Source: Pseudomonas sp. ADAK13 (GTDB lineage Bacteria > Pseudomonadota > Gammaproteobacteria > Pseudomonadales > Pseudomonadaceae). Taken from it: DNA of 64,000 bases. The stretch's first letter is position 1; each line of letters starts with the position of its first letter. The translations under genes were made by a program, and so were the position numbers. The stretch is taken from the NCBI RefSeq assembly GCF_012935715.1, contig NZ_CP052860.1, positions 1,364,001 to 1,428,000 on the forward strand, written 5' to 3'. Positions 35,294-44,262 of the stretch are shown piece after piece. A model generated the notes under the pieces. The model was not told the DNA's origin. It did not search any database and worked only from the letters and a program-made list of their open reading frames with translations.

Positions 35294-36247
35294 TCAGAAA
35301 TGTTGATAGCCACGAATGGCTGGCGTGATGTCCTGACCAGACGCATCCAGCAGGGTAACGCCCTGCCCCGCCTCGACCCGGCCGATCACATGCACTGGCA
35401 CACCGGCAGCCAACAACGGCGCCAGTTCGGCGGGCGGCAAGGTGAACGCCAGTACGTAGTCGTCCCCCCCGCTCAACGCGGCCACCCGGGCATCCGCCTC
35501 GCCGACGAACGCCAGCAAGGCGGCCGACAACGGCAGTTTTTGCTGTTCGATCAACAAGCTGACAGCCGACGCCTTGGCGATATGCCCGCAATCGGCCAAA
35601 AGGCCGTCGGAAATATCCATCGCGGACGTGGCCTTGCCCCGCAGCGCCAAGCCCAGCGCCAACTGCGGTTGCGGCGACCAGTAATGGGCCAGCAGCGGCT
35701 CGGCGATAGCCGCCTCTGCCGTGCGCTGCCCCAGCACCAGCGGCAATGCGCCCGCTGCGTTACCCAGTTCACCGCCCACACACAGCACGTCGCCAGGCTG
35801 CGCGCCGCTGCGGGTCAAGGCCTGGCCCGCCGGCACCCGCCCAAACACGGTCATGGTCAGGCTCAGGGGCCCACGGGTGGTGTCGCCGCCTACCAGAACC
35901 ACACCGCAACCCTGGGCCATGGCATTCAAACCCTGGGCATAGCGTTGCAGCCAATCGGCATCAACCGTCGGGGTGGTCAGGGCAAGGGTAAACGCGAGGG
36001 GGTTGGCGCCCATCGCCGCCAGATCGCTGACTGCCACGGCCAGCGAGCGCTGGCCGAGCAGAAACGGGTCGCAGGGGTCGGCAAAGTGCACGCCGGCCAC
36101 CAGGGTATCGGTAGAAATCGCCAGCTGCTCCCCGGGAGGAACCGCCAGCAGGGCGCAGTCATCGCCAATCCCCAGTGCAATACCTTCGCCGCCCTGCGCA
36201 CAGGGCGCGGCGGCGAAGTAGTTGCGGATCAGCTCAAACTCGCCCAT
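35294..36247 (-). CDS. thiL: Thiamine-monophosphate kinase
   Basis: 317 aa. Phosphorylates thiamine monophosphate to the active diphosphate with ATP. Seen: GEFELIRNYF, GIGDDCALL, ISTDTLVAGVHF, VAVSDLAAMGA and VGGDTTRG, then SAMDISDGL, in the order typical of ThiL. It follows nusB by 18 nt. The pgpA gene that often follows thiL in pseudomonads is missing; 128 nt separate it from ribA. Confidence 0.96.
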   Translation of the reverse strand: MGEFELIRNYFAAAPCAQGGEGIALGIGDDCALLAVPPGEQLAISTDTLVAGVHFADPCDPFLLGQRSLAVAVSDLAAMGANPLAFTLALTTPTVDADWLQRYAQGLNAMAQGCGVVLVGGDTTRGPLSLTMTVFGRVPAGQALTRSGAQPGDVLCVGGELGNAAGALPLVLGQRTAEAAIAEPLLAHYWSPQPQLALGLALRGKATSAMDISDGLLADCGHIAKASAVSLLIEQQKLPLSAALLAFVGEADARVAALSGGDDYVLAFTLPPAELAPLLAAGVPVHVIGRVEAGQGVTLLDASGQDITPAIRGYQHF

Positions 36248-36265
36248 TGCGTCAGCAAGCGCCGG

Positions 36266-36766
36266 TTAGCGCTTGTACGCCTTCACTTCGGCTTCACGCA
36301 GGCGCGGGGCCAGCTTGTCGAGCACGCCGTTGACGAACTTGTGACCGTCGGTGGAACCGTAGACTTTCGCCAGTTCGATCCCTTCGTTGATCACCACGCG
36401 GTACGGTACGTCGACGCGCTTGAGCAGCTCCCAGGTGGACAGGCGCAGTACGGCCAGTTCAACCGGGTCCAGCTCTTCGATCGCCAGGTCCAGGCACGGC
36501 GTCAGTGCAGCGTCGATCTCTGGCAGGTTGGCCGGAACGCCGTGCAGGATGTCGTGGAAGTAGCTGGCATCGGCCATGCTGAAATCGTTGTCGACGCGAA
36601 ACTGCGCCTCGATTTCGTTCAGCGAGGTTTTGGCCATGTGGCGCTGGTACAGCGCCTGGGTCGCGAGCTGGCGGGCCGCACGACGCTTTTCGCTTTTCGA
36701 TGGCTTGCCGGCGTCTGCTGGGCGCGGGTCCTGGGGGTTGAACTGATCGCTGTCGTCGCTAATCAC
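36266..36766 (-). CDS. nusB: Transcription antitermination factor NusB
   Basis: 166 aa, within the usual range. Binds boxA RNA with NusE (S10) in rRNA antitermination. Seen: [14 protein letters not shown] near the N-terminus, [20 protein letters not shown] and [20 protein letters not shown] at the C-terminus, all conserved in NusB. It overlaps ribH by 4 nt, the usual ribH-nusB-thiL arrangement. Confidence 0.97.
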   Translation of the reverse strand: MISDDSDQFNPQDPRPADAGKPSKSEKRRAARQLATQALYQRHMAKTSLNEIEAQFRVDNDFSMADASYFHDILHGVPANLPEIDAALTPCLDLAIEELDPVELAVLRLSTWELLKRVDVPYRVVINEGIELAKVYGSTDGHKFVNGVLDKLAPRLREAEVKAYKR

Positions 36767-37239
36767 TTGGCCTCCAACTGTGCCAGCAGGCTGACCATTT
36801 CCAGGGCGGACAGGGCAGCTTCAGCACCTTTGTTACCGGCCTTGGTGCCGGAACGTTCGATGGCTTGCTCGATGGAATCAACGGTCAGCACGCCAAAGGC
36901 GACCGGCACGCCGAACTCCATGGACACCTGGGCCAGGCCCTTGGTGCATTCGCCAGCCACGTATTCGAAGTGCGGAGTACCGCCACGAATGACCGCGCCC
37001 AGGGCGATGATCGCTGCGTATTCACCCTGCTGTGCAACTTTCTGCGCAACCAGTGGAATTTCGAAGGCGCCAGGAGCGCGGATGATAGTGATGTCGCTTT
37101 CGCTCACACCGTGGCGAACCAGGGCATCCACGGCACCGCTTACCAGGCTTTCAACCACGAAGCTGTTGAAGCGGCCAACCACCAGGGCATAGCGGCCTTT
37201 GGGGGCGATGAAGGTACCTTCGATGGTCTTCAGGGTCAT
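36763..37239 (-). CDS. ribH: 6,7-dimethyl-8-ribityllumazine synthase
   Basis: 158 aa. Condenses the ribulose-derived C4 unit from RibB with the pyrimidine from RibD to give lumazine. Seen: the [17 protein letters not shown] opening, [30 protein letters not shown] and [15 protein letters not shown], all signature segments. It sits between ribBA and nusB on the minus strand, with a 90-nt gap before it. Confidence 0.97.
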   Translation of the reverse strand: MTLKTIEGTFIAPKGRYALVVGRFNSFVVESLVSGAVDALVRHGVSESDITIIRAPGAFEIPLVAQKVAQQGEYAAIIALGAVIRGGTPHFEYVAGECTKGLAQVSMEFGVPVAFGVLTVDSIEQAIERSGTKAGNKGAEAALSALEMVSLLAQLEAK

Positions 37240-37329
37240 TCGACAAATCTCTTAAAGAGCCGGGACGCGCTTAGTGCGCGCCCCTCAGTGATATTTGAAC
37301 CGCGAACAAGGGGCAAACAACGCCGGCCT

Positions 37330-38421
37330 TTATTCGGAGGGCACGTATTCTACTACTTCCAGGTCGAAACCGGATATGGCATTAAATTTCATTGGCGCAC
37401 TCATCAGGCGCATTTTGCGCACGCCCAGGTCCCGCAGGATCTGCGAACCGGCACCGACGATGCTGTAGGTGGTCGGTTTTTTCACCGGCGCGTGGTCGGC
37501 GGTTTCACGGATATGCGCCAGCAACACGTCGCCATCCAGCGGATGGCCCAGCAGCAACACCACACCGCTTCCGGCCTCGGACACCGCGGACATCGCGGCC
37601 CGCAGGCTCCAGCGCCCCGGTTGCTTGACCATCAGCAGGTCACGCAGCGGGTCCATGTTGTGCACCCGCACCAGGGTCGGCTCTTCAGCGCAGATGGTGC
37701 CCAGTGTCAGGGCCATGTGCACGTCGCCTTCCACGGAATCACGATAGGTCACCAGGTTGAACTGGCCCAGTTCGCTGTCCAGCGGCTGCTCGGCAATCCG
37801 CTGAACGGTACGTTCGTGGATCATCCGGTAGTGAATCAGGTCGGCAATGGTGCCGATTTTGATGTGGTGCAGCGCGGCAAACTCTTCCAGCTCGGCGCGA
37901 CGGGACATGGTGCCGTCGTCGTTCATCACTTCGCAGATCACGCCGCTCGGCTCGAAACCGGCCATGCGTGCCAGGTCGCAGGCCGCTTCAGTGTGGCCGG
38001 CGCGGGCCAGGGTGCCACCCGGTTGGGCCATCAGCGGGAAGATGTGGCCGGGGCTGACGATATCTTCAGCCTTGGCGTCTTTCGCGGCGGCGGCTTGTAC
38101 GGTGCGGGCGCGGTCAGCAGCGGAGATGCCGGTGGTCACACCGGTGGTGGCTTCGATGGACACGGTGAACTTGGTGCCAAACCCCGAACCATTGCGCGGT
38201 GCCATCAGCGGCAGCTTCAACAGCTCGCAGCGCTCGCGGCTCATCGGCATGCAGATCAGGCCACGGGCGTGCTTGGCCATGAAGTTGATGTGTTCCGGCT
38301 GGCAGCACTCGGCGGCCATGATCAGGTCGCCTTCATTCTCGCGGTCTTCGTCATCCATGAGGATGACCATCTTGCCTTGGCGGATGTCTTCAACCAGTTC
38401 TTCGATGCTGTTGAGCGCCAC
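37330..38421 (-). CDS. ribBA: 3,4-dihydroxy-2-butanone-4-phosphate synthase with degenerate GTP cyclohydrolase II-like domain
   Basis: 363 aa. The N-terminal half is a full RibB: DDEDRENEGDL with metal-binding acids, and PGHIFPLMAQPGG with the later HTEAACDLARMAG. The C-terminal half has the RibA fold outline (VRVHNMDPLRDLL) but lacks the zinc-binding CDCG motif and the RQEGRGIGL segment, so it is probably inactive as a cyclohydrolase. The separate ribA at 34548 supplies that step. It is 16 nt from the riboflavin synthase gene, so the two are cotranscribed. Confidence 0.94.
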   Translation of the reverse strand: MALNSIEELVEDIRQGKMVILMDDEDRENEGDLIMAAECCQPEHINFMAKHARGLICMPMSRERCELLKLPLMAPRNGSGFGTKFTVSIEATTGVTTGISAADRARTVQAAAAKDAKAEDIVSPGHIFPLMAQPGGTLARAGHTEAACDLARMAGFEPSGVICEVMNDDGTMSRRAELEEFAALHHIKIGTIADLIHYRMIHERTVQRIAEQPLDSELGQFNLVTYRDSVEGDVHMALTLGTICAEEPTLVRVHNMDPLRDLLMVKQPGRWSLRAAMSAVSEAGSGVVLLLGHPLDGDVLLAHIRETADHAPVKKPTTYSIVGAGSQILRDLGVRKMRLMSAPMKFNAISGFDLEVVEYVPSE

Positions 38422-38437
38422 GCGGCACCCCCTTGGG

Positions 38438-39100
38438 TCAGGATTTAAGGTAGCCGTTAGCGGCTAAAAAACTTTCAGTGATGTTACTCCCGGTCGGCTC
38501 TGCGGCCTTATCGCCCAACAACAGGCGCTCCAGGTAACGGGCAAGCAAGTCCACTTCCAGGTTCACCCGGCGACCCGGCTGGTACGACGCCATGATGGTT
38601 TCGCTCAGGGTGTGGGGAATGATGGTCAGTTCAAATTCGGCGCCGTTCACGGCGTTCACGGTCAGGCTGGTGCCGTCGACGGTGATCGAGCCTTTGTGGG
38701 CGATGTACTTGGCCAGCTCTTTCGGTGCGCGGATACGGAATTCCACGGCACGCGCGTTTTCGCTGCGGGCGACGACTTCGCCCACCCCGTCAACGTGGCC
38801 GCTGACCAGGTGCCCGCCGAGACGGGTGGTCGGGGTCAGGGCTTTTTCCAGGTTCACCGGGCTGCCGCTCTTGAGGTCGTTCATCGCGGTGCAGTCCAGG
38901 GTTTCCCGGCTGACATCGGCGGCAAAGCCGTTGCCAGGCAACTCGATGACGGTCAGGCACACACCGCTGACGGCGATGCTGTCGCCCAGTTTGACGTCGC
39001 TCAGGTCGAGCTTGCCGGTTTCAACCAGCAGGCGTACGTCGCCACCTTTTGGGGTCATTGCACGGATGCTGCCGATGGATTCGATAATGCCGGTGAACAT
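38438..39100 (-). CDS. ribE: Riboflavin synthase alpha chain
   Basis: 220 aa from ATG 39100 (MFTGIIESIGSI), with GGAG upstream. Two lumazine-binding repeats of about 95 residues are seen: the first has DSIAVSGVCLTV and FAADVSRETL, the second has VDGTSLTVN and FELTIIPHTL. Dismutates two lumazine molecules to riboflavin. Also named ribC in Pseudomonas gene lists. It follows ribD by 34 nt. Confidence 0.97.
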   Translation of the reverse strand: MFTGIIESIGSIRAMTPKGGDVRLLVETGKLDLSDVKLGDSIAVSGVCLTVIELPGNGFAADVSRETLDCTAMNDLKSGSPVNLEKALTPTTRLGGHLVSGHVDGVGEVVARSENARAVEFRIRAPKELAKYIAHKGSITVDGTSLTVNAVNGAEFELTIIPHTLSETIMASYQPGRRVNLEVDLLARYLERLLLGDKAAEPTGSNITESFLAANGYLKS

Positions 39101-39134
39101 GCCGTTCTCCTGAAGACGTGGCGCAGGCCGGGAA

Positions 39135-40271
39135 TTATACGCTCGCTGATGGCACAGGAATGGCAGTGACTCGCCAGTCGTCGCCCACAGCGCGCATTTC
39201 AGTGATCTTGAGTTGGGGGGCGTCGGCCAGTTTCTCAAGCGGCCAGTCCAACAAAGGCCGGGCAGCGGAGCCGAGGAACTTGCCGGCGACGAATATCACG
39301 TACTCGTCCACCAGGCCTTGCTGGGCGAAGGCGCCCGCCAGACTCGGGCCGGCTTCCACCAGCACTTCGTTGACGCCACGGGCGGCCAGGGCCACCAGCG
39401 CGGAACGCAGGTCGACCTGGCCGTCGACACCCGGCACCACCAGGCACTCAGGGCCTGTGGGGTACTGGTTGTCCGGCGTCACGCAGGTGATGACCAACGC
39501 AGGGCCGGCCTTGAAGAACGGCGCATTCAGCGGCACCCGCAAGCGGCCGTCGATCAGCACGCGCAGCGGCGGACGGGACATCGCCAGGGCAGTGGTTTCT
39601 TCATCCAGGCCGAGCTCGGCGGCGCGTACGGTCAGGCGAGCACCATCGGCCAGCACCGTGTCGGCACCGGTCAGCACCACACTGGCCTGGGCCCGCAAAC
39701 GCTGCACAGCGGCACGGGCGGCCGGGCCGGTGATCCATTGGCTTTCGCCGTTGGCCATCGCGGTGCGACCGTCCAGGCTCATGGCCAATTTGACCCGCAC
39801 AAACGGCAGGCCATGTTCCATGCGCTTGAGGAAGCCCGGGTTAAGCGCCCGCGCCTCATTCTCCAGCAAGCCGCTGTAAGTCTCGATCCCGGCCTGGGCC
39901 AGGCGACGCATGCCACGCCCGGCGACTTCCGGGTTCGGGTCCTGCATCGCCGCGACCACACGGGCCAAACCGGCATTCACCAGCGCATCGGCGCACGGCG
40001 GCGTGTGCCCGTGGTGGCTGCACGGTTCAAGGGTCACGTAGGCGGTGGCGCCCCGGGCTTTATCGCCCGCTGCCCGCAGGGCGTGGACTTCCGCATGAGG
40101 CTCGCCGGTGCGCACGTGCCAGCCTTCGCCGACAACTTGCCCGTCACGCACGATCACACAGCCAACCCGTGGGTTGGGGTGCGTGGTGTACAGGCCCTTG
40201 CGCGCCAATTCCAGGGCACGGGCCATGTAATGGGCGTCGAGCACCGCTTGTTCTGCCGAAGGTGGGTTCAT
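39135..40271 (-). CDS. ribD: Bifunctional riboflavin deaminase/reductase RibD
   Basis: 378 aa. The N-terminal deaminase half shows HAEVHAL and [16 protein letters not shown], the zinc site of cytidine-deaminase folds. The C-terminal reductase half shows [18 protein letters not shown] and the [12 protein letters not shown] segment. Carries out the second and third steps of the pyrimidine branch. It overlaps nrdR by 4 nt, as in many proteobacteria. Confidence 0.97.
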   Translation of the reverse strand: MNPPSAEQAVLDAHYMARALELARKGLYTTHPNPRVGCVIVRDGQVVGEGWHVRTGEPHAEVHALRAAGDKARGATAYVTLEPCSHHGHTPPCADALVNAGLARVVAAMQDPNPEVAGRGMRRLAQAGIETYSGLLENEARALNPGFLKRMEHGLPFVRVKLAMSLDGRTAMANGESQWITGPAARAAVQRLRAQASVVLTGADTVLADGARLTVRAAELGLDEETTALAMSRPPLRVLIDGRLRVPLNAPFFKAGPALVITCVTPDNQYPTGPECLVVPGVDGQVDLRSALVALAARGVNEVLVEAGPSLAGAFAQQGLVDEYVIFVAGKFLGSAARPLLDWPLEKLADAPQLKITEMRAVGDDWRVTAIPVPSASV

Positions 40272-40738
40272 TCTTTTACCGGCTCACGGGCCAGGCGGTC
40301 GATCTCTTCGCGGAACTCGTTGAGGTCCTGGAAGCGTCGATACACCGAGGCGAAACGGATATAGGCGACTTCGTCGAGCTTTTGCAGCTCGGCCATCACC
40401 AGTTCTCCAACGACCAGGGATTTGACTTCGCGCTCGCCGGTAGCCCGCAGCTTGTGCTTGATATGCACCAGCGCCGCTTCCAGCCGCTCGACACTCACCG
40501 GGCGTTTTTCCAGGGCGCGCTGCATTCCGGCGCGCAGTTTTTCTTCGTCGAAGGGCTGGCGACTGCCGTCGGTCTTGATCAGACGTGGCAATACCAGTTC
40601 GGCGGTTTCGAAGGTGGTGAAACGCTCACCGCAGCCAGAAGCCAGGCATTCACGCCGGCGACGCACCTGTTCGCCCTCGGCGACCAGACGCGAGTCAATG
40701 ACCTTGGTGTCGTTGGCACCGCAGAAGGGACAGTGCAT
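40268..40738 (-). CDS. nrdR: Ribonucleotide reductase repressor NrdR, with unusual zinc ribbon
   Basis: 156 aa from ATG 40738 (MHCPFCG). A zinc ribbon plus ATP-cone repressor of ribonucleotide reductase genes. Seen: Cys3-x2-Cys6, then [19 protein letters not shown], so the second knuckle is Cys31-x4-Cys36. The family norm is C-x2-C (ECLACGERF), so two residues (Ser-Gly) appear inserted. The ATP-cone ([17 protein letters not shown]) and C-terminus ([11 protein letters not shown]) are normal. No canonical NrdR box was seen nearby. Confidence 0.95.
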   Translation of the reverse strand: MHCPFCGANDTKVIDSRLVAEGEQVRRRRECLASGCGERFTTFETAELVLPRLIKTDGSRQPFDEEKLRAGMQRALEKRPVSVERLEAALVHIKHKLRATGEREVKSLVVGELVMAELQKLDEVAYIRFASVYRRFQDLNEFREEIDRLAREPVKE

Positions 40739-40877
40739 GGTGGCAGGCAACAAAAAATGGGAGGGCCATGGTAGCGCATCCCCGTGGCAAGACAAGCCAT
40801 AGCCTTTACGGTATATAGGCTGACTATTATGTTTCATATTTTTTAAGCCACGGATTTTGTCCTTTCTGGAGCCGTAC

Positions 40878-41336
40878 ATGCAGTTACGACCACTTGTTTT
40901 ACTCACGTTGCTTGGTTTCCTGGTCGCCTGCAGCAGCCATACCCCAAAACCCGCACCGCCCGCTCCGGCGCCGCAACAAGAGAAAAAATTGCCGGGTGTG
41001 GAAGAAGACCTCGGCCCGCTGCCCGCCTACCAGCGTGAAGTCAGCGGCCAATTGAACGGCGTACCGGCCGGGGCTGAAGTCGAATTGGCGCTGCTGGTGA
41101 TCGACGACCGTTCGCGCCCGCAACAACTGCTCGCCAGCAGCGTGCTGATCGGCAACAACAAGCCGTTGGCGTTCCGCCTGCGCTTCAACCCCGAGGCTTT
41201 CCCGGCAGGCGGACGCGTTGAGCTGCGTGGCCGCGCCAGCCAGTCCGGCCAGTTGATCCTGCACCTGCCGCCCGTACGCATCACCCAAGCGATCACCCAG
41301 ACCACCGGCCCGCTGCAACTCGTTCCCGCACCATGA
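40878..41336 (+). CDS. YbaY family lipoprotein
   Basis: 152 aa from ATG 40878, with GGAG at 40868. The signal ends in the lipobox LVAC with Cys18, followed by a Pro/Ala-rich linker and a YbaY-like domain ([32 protein letters not shown]). An outer-membrane-anchored protein is likely; the function of the family is unclear. It is divergent from nrdR and overlaps the methyltransferase gene by 4 nt. Confidence 0.87.
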   Translation: MQLRPLVLLTLLGFLVACSSHTPKPAPPAPAPQQEKKLPGVEEDLGPLPAYQREVSGQLNGVPAGAEVELALLVIDDRSRPQQLLASSVLIGNNKPLAFRLRFNPEAFPAGGRVELRGRASQSGQLILHLPPVRITQAITQTTGPLQLVPAP

Positions 41337-41989
41337 CGCCACCGCTGGACTTGCAACGCGCCCTCAGCGACCTGATCGGCGATGCCCAACTGGTGCCCTG
41401 CCCGCTGCCGGGCACCGCGTTGTCGCTGTGGCTGCTGGACGCCGACAACATGGACCGCGCCTTCAGCCCCGAAGAAACCCGACGCATCCTGCATGAGCCG
41501 CCGTACTGGAGCTTTTGCTGGGCCAGCGGTTTGGCGCTGGCACGATACCTGGCGGCCAATCCCGCGTGGGTCGCGGGCAAGCGGGTGCTGGATTTTGGCG
41601 CAGGTTCAGGCGTTGCCGGGATTGCTGCGGTAAAGGCCGGAGCGCTGGAAGTGGTGGCATGCGACCTTGATCCACTGGCCCTGGCCGCCTGCCGGGCGAA
41701 TGCCGAACTCAACGGCGTAACACTGGGCTATTCAGAAGACTTCTTCGCCGAAGCCGACCGGTTTGACCTGATCCTGGTCGCCGATGTGCTGTACGACCGG
41801 GCGAACCTGCCGCTGCTGGACCAGTTCCTCACCCGGGGCCGCGAAGCGCTGGTCGCCGATTCCCGGGTTCGGGACTTCCAGCACCCGGACTACCAGCGCC
41901 TGGAAATCCTCGACGCCCTGACCCTGCCCGACCTGGCCGAGCCCTGGGAGTTTCGCAAGGTGAGCCTGTACCATTCGCAGCGCGCTTGA
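41333..41989 (+). CDS. Class I SAM-dependent methyltransferase (ETFB-lysine/COG3897 type)
   Basis: 218 aa, coupled to the lipoprotein gene (ATGA). Seen: motif I VLDFGAGSGVAGIAAVKAGA, then VVACDLDPLALAACRANAEL and LILVADVLYDRANLPLL. The layout fits the family that methylates lysines of ETF-beta and related proteins; the real substrate is not evident. Cytoplasmic. Confidence 0.88.
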   Translation: MTPPLDLQRALSDLIGDAQLVPCPLPGTALSLWLLDADNMDRAFSPEETRRILHEPPYWSFCWASGLALARYLAANPAWVAGKRVLDFGAGSGVAGIAAVKAGALEVVACDLDPLALAACRANAELNGVTLGYSEDFFAEADRFDLILVADVLYDRANLPLLDQFLTRGREALVADSRVRDFQHPDYQRLEILDALTLPDLAEPWEFRKVSLYHSQRA

Positions 41990-41992
41990 GAG

Positions 41993-42059
41993 CATCGCGG
42001 GCAAGCCCGCTCCCACATTTGAAATGCATTCCCCTGTGGGAGCTGGCTTGCCTGCGATA
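41993..42059. repeat. REP doublet after the methyltransferase gene
   Basis: GCATCGCGGGCAAGCCCGCT on the left and AGCTGGCTTGCCTGCGATAG on the right, with a short spacer. It lies between two co-directional genes. Confidence 0.87.
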
Positions 42060-42141
42060 GCGATCCTGAGACCGCCCCGCTTTCAGCCAACCCCACCAAC
42101 CCTTATAGTTGCCCCATCCCCTGCTTTCTTCGAGATACCCC

Positions 42142-43014
42142 ATGAGTGAGCCCACGCCGTACATCTTCGACGCCACCACCGCCACGTTTGACCAGGCGGT
42201 GATCCAGAACTCTTTCGAAAAACCCGTGCTGGTGGATTTCTGGGCCGAGTGGTGCGCGCCGTGCAAGGCGTTGATGCCGATGCTCGCGCAGATCGCCGAG
42301 AGCTATCAGGGTGAGTTGCTGCTGGCCAAGGTCGATTGCGATGCCGAGCCGGACGTGGTCTCGCGCTTTGGCATTCGCAGCTTGCCGACGGTGGTGCTGT
42401 TCAAGGATGGCCAGCCGGTCGACGGGTTTGCCGGTGCGCAACCCGAGTCTGCCGTGCGCGCGATGCTGGAGCCGCACGTGCAAATGCCCCCGCCGGCGGC
42501 TGCCGATCCGCTGGAGCAGGCCCAGGCGTTGTTTGCCGAAGGCCGTATCACCGACGCCGAGGCCGTGCTGGTCACCCTGCTGGGCGAAGACAACACCAAC
42601 GCCGCCGCGCTGATTCTGTACGCGCGCTGCCTGGCTGAACGCGGCGAGCTGAATGAAGCGCAAACCGTGCTCGACGCGGTCAAGAGCGATGATCACAAAG
42701 CCGCCCTGGCCGGCGCCAAGGCGCAGATCACCTTCTTGCGCCAGGCCGCCGACCTGCCGGACGCCGCAGACTTGAAAGCCCGCCTGGCGCAAAACCCGCA
42801 GGATGACGAGGCGGTGTATCAGCTGGCCGTGCAGCAACTGGCGCGCCAGCAATACGACGCCGCGCTGGACGGCTTGCTCAAGCTGTTCATCCGCAACCGC
42901 AGCTACAGCGAAGGCCTGCCCCACAAGACGCTGTTGCAGGTGTTCGAATTGCTGGGCAACGATCACCCGCTTGTCACGGTTTACCGCCGCAAGCTGTTCG
43001 CCGCGCTGTACTGA
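42142..43014 (+). CDS. cnoX: Thioredoxin/TPR chaperedoxin (CnoX/YbbN type)
   Basis: 290 aa from ATG 42142. The N-terminal thioredoxin fold has WCAPCK with Cys38 and Cys41 (full CxxC), then VDCDAEPDVVSRFGIRSLPT. The C-terminal two thirds are TPR-like helices (LEQAQALFAEGRITDAEAVL; DDEAVYQLAVQQLA). CnoX protects unfolded proteins from overoxidation and hands them to GroEL in E. coli, where its CxxC is incomplete; here both cysteines are present, so a reductase role is possible. Confidence 0.9.
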   Translation: MSEPTPYIFDATTATFDQAVIQNSFEKPVLVDFWAEWCAPCKALMPMLAQIAESYQGELLLAKVDCDAEPDVVSRFGIRSLPTVVLFKDGQPVDGFAGAQPESAVRAMLEPHVQMPPPAAADPLEQAQALFAEGRITDAEAVLVTLLGEDNTNAAALILYARCLAERGELNEAQTVLDAVKSDDHKAALAGAKAQITFLRQAADLPDAADLKARLAQNPQDDEAVYQLAVQQLARQQYDAALDGLLKLFIRNRSYSEGLPHKTLLQVFELLGNDHPLVTVYRRKLFAALY

Positions 43015-43017
43015 TCC

Positions 43018-43365
43018 TTACTCGATCCAGCTGTACAGCGGCGTATCCCCGCCGCTGGCCACCTTGACCTTGGCGCTATGGCGCAGGCGCACCAGCAGGC
43101 GCTTGCCCGCCGAGGCGCTGCCGGCCAATCCTTCCAGCTGATCGAGCAATTCCAGCCCGTTGAGTTGCCCGGCCTTGCGCAGCAAGTCCTGGGCGGCCTG
43201 CCACAGGCTCTCGTCCAGGTTGCCCGCCGCCGGCGCCACCACGGGCTCGACACTCGGTGCCTTGCTGGTCTGCAACTGCGCGCCCAGCCGGGCCCAGTCA
43301 CCGTCGTCCAGCTCCAGGGTCAAGTCCACCGGCAGGTCACCCACGGTTCCACGAATTCTCAACAT
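43018..43365 (-). CDS. Hypothetical protein next to cnoX
   Basis: 115 aa. ATG 43365 is chosen because GGGAG lies about 8 nt upstream; a GTG at 43374 adds three residues. The N-terminal 50 residues look like beta strands (MLRIRGTVGDLPVDLTLELD), followed by an Ala/Pro linker and a helical part. No family recognised. It is convergent with cnoX, 3 nt between the stops, and is conserved at this place in pseudomonads as far as I recall. Confidence 0.75.
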   Translation of the reverse strand: MLRIRGTVGDLPVDLTLELDDGDWARLGAQLQTSKAPSVEPVVAPAAGNLDESLWQAAQDLLRKAGQLNGLELLDQLEGLAGSASAGKRLLVRLRHSAKVKVASGGDTPLYSWIE

Positions 43366-43450
43366 CGCACTCACTCCCGCACTTTTCTGACAAGCATGCT
43401 CCCACGCGTCTTGCGCTACGCCAAGCAGGCGGTCAAACTCGTCGCAAAAT

Positions 43451-43470
43451 TGTTATAAGATCACATAACA
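43451..43470. promoter_or_regulatory. Candidate Zur box upstream of the zinc operon
   Basis: TGTTAT (43451-43456) and ATAACA (43465-43470) form a perfect inverted repeat with 8 nt between arms, 30 nt before the ATG of the DUF2796 gene. Zur sites share the arms TGTTAT...ATAACA, though the spacer is usually shorter. The zinc-binding product and known Zur control of the same operon in P. aeruginosa support the call. Confidence 0.55.
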
Positions 43471-43500
43471 AAACTTTCATCTTTGTTCGGGAGCTCCACC

Positions 43501-44112
43501 ATGCGCCGTTTGCTGCTCGCTTTGCCGTTTGCCCTGTTGCCACTGGCCATCGCCCAGGCTGCCGACGAGCACGACCATGACCACGAGCACGGCAGCCTCG
43601 GTGCCCACGAACACGGTGTGGGCCGCCTCAACGCGGTGCTCGACGGCCAGGCCCTGGAGCTGGAACTGGACAGCCCGGCGATGAACCTGGTGGGTTTCGA
43701 ACACCTGGCCACCACGGCTGGCGACAAAGCCAAGGTCGCCGCTGCCCGCAAGCAACTGGAGCAACCGTTGGTGCTGTTCAGCCTGCCCAAGGCCGCCGGC
43801 TGTGTGATCAGCACCCAGGAGCTGAACAGCCCGCTGTTTGGCGACAAACCTGAAGCCGACCATGACGACGACGATGACGACCACGCCACCGACGGCAAAG
43901 GCGCCGCCGCCCACGAACATCATCACGACCACAGCGAAATTCACGCTCACTACCAGTTCACCTGCGCCACGCCGACCGCGTTGAGCAACCTCGACCTGAC
44001 CCAGGTGTTCAAGACCTTCCCCGCCACCCAGAAAATTCAGGTACAACTCATTGGCCCGAACGGCCAGCAGGGTGTGGAAGCGACGGCGCAGGCAGCTACC
44101 CTGAAATTCTGA
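43501..44112 (+). CDS. DUF2796 (ZrgA-like) periplasmic zinc-binding protein
   Basis: 203 aa from ATG 43501, with GGGAG 7 nt before. Seen: signal peptide (LLLALPFALLPLAIAQA), then His/Asp-rich stretches EHDHDHEHG, DHDDDDDDH and HEHHHDHSEIHAH that would bind zinc, and a DUF2796 domain (EHGVGRLNAVLDG). It probably captures zinc for uptake under starvation. It is followed by ABC ATPase, permease and DUF3299 genes, the order I recall from P. aeruginosa PA4063-PA4066. Confidence 0.9.
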   Translation: MRRLLLALPFALLPLAIAQAADEHDHDHEHGSLGAHEHGVGRLNAVLDGQALELELDSPAMNLVGFEHLATTAGDKAKVAAARKQLEQPLVLFSLPKAAGCVISTQELNSPLFGDKPEADHDDDDDDHATDGKGAAAHEHHHDHSEIHAHYQFTCATPTALSNLDLTQVFKTFPATQKIQVQLIGPNGQQGVEATAQAATLKF

Positions 44113-44129
44113 GTTCATGCCCCGGTTAA

Positions 44130-44216
44130 TGTGGGAGCTGGCTTGCCTGCGATGCAAACGCCTCGGTTTTTCTGAAACACCGCGGCGATGCCATCGCAGG
44201 CAAGCCAGCTCCCACA
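44130..44216. repeat. REP doublet inside the zinc operon
   Basis: TGTGGGAGCTGGCTTGCCTG and its inverse CAGGCAAGCCAGCTCCCACA enclose a centre that also folds. It sits in the 150-nt gap between the DUF2796 gene and the ABC ATPase gene, so it may lower expression of the downstream genes relative to the binding protein. Confidence 0.9.
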
Positions 44217-44262
44217 GTTGATCAGTGTCATCATTTAAATCGAGCCAGATCACTGATTCCTT

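Noticed and set aside
35267..38448. Long plus-strand frames opposite thiL, nusB, ribH and ribBA
   Set aside because: They run opposite well-conserved riboflavin and thiamine genes and show shadow composition (His/Gln/Arg-rich).
38422..40877. FMN riboswitch before ribD, the riboflavin synthase gene or ribBA
   Set aside because: Gaps between these genes are too short for it, and the nrdR upstream gap shows no conserved FMN element.
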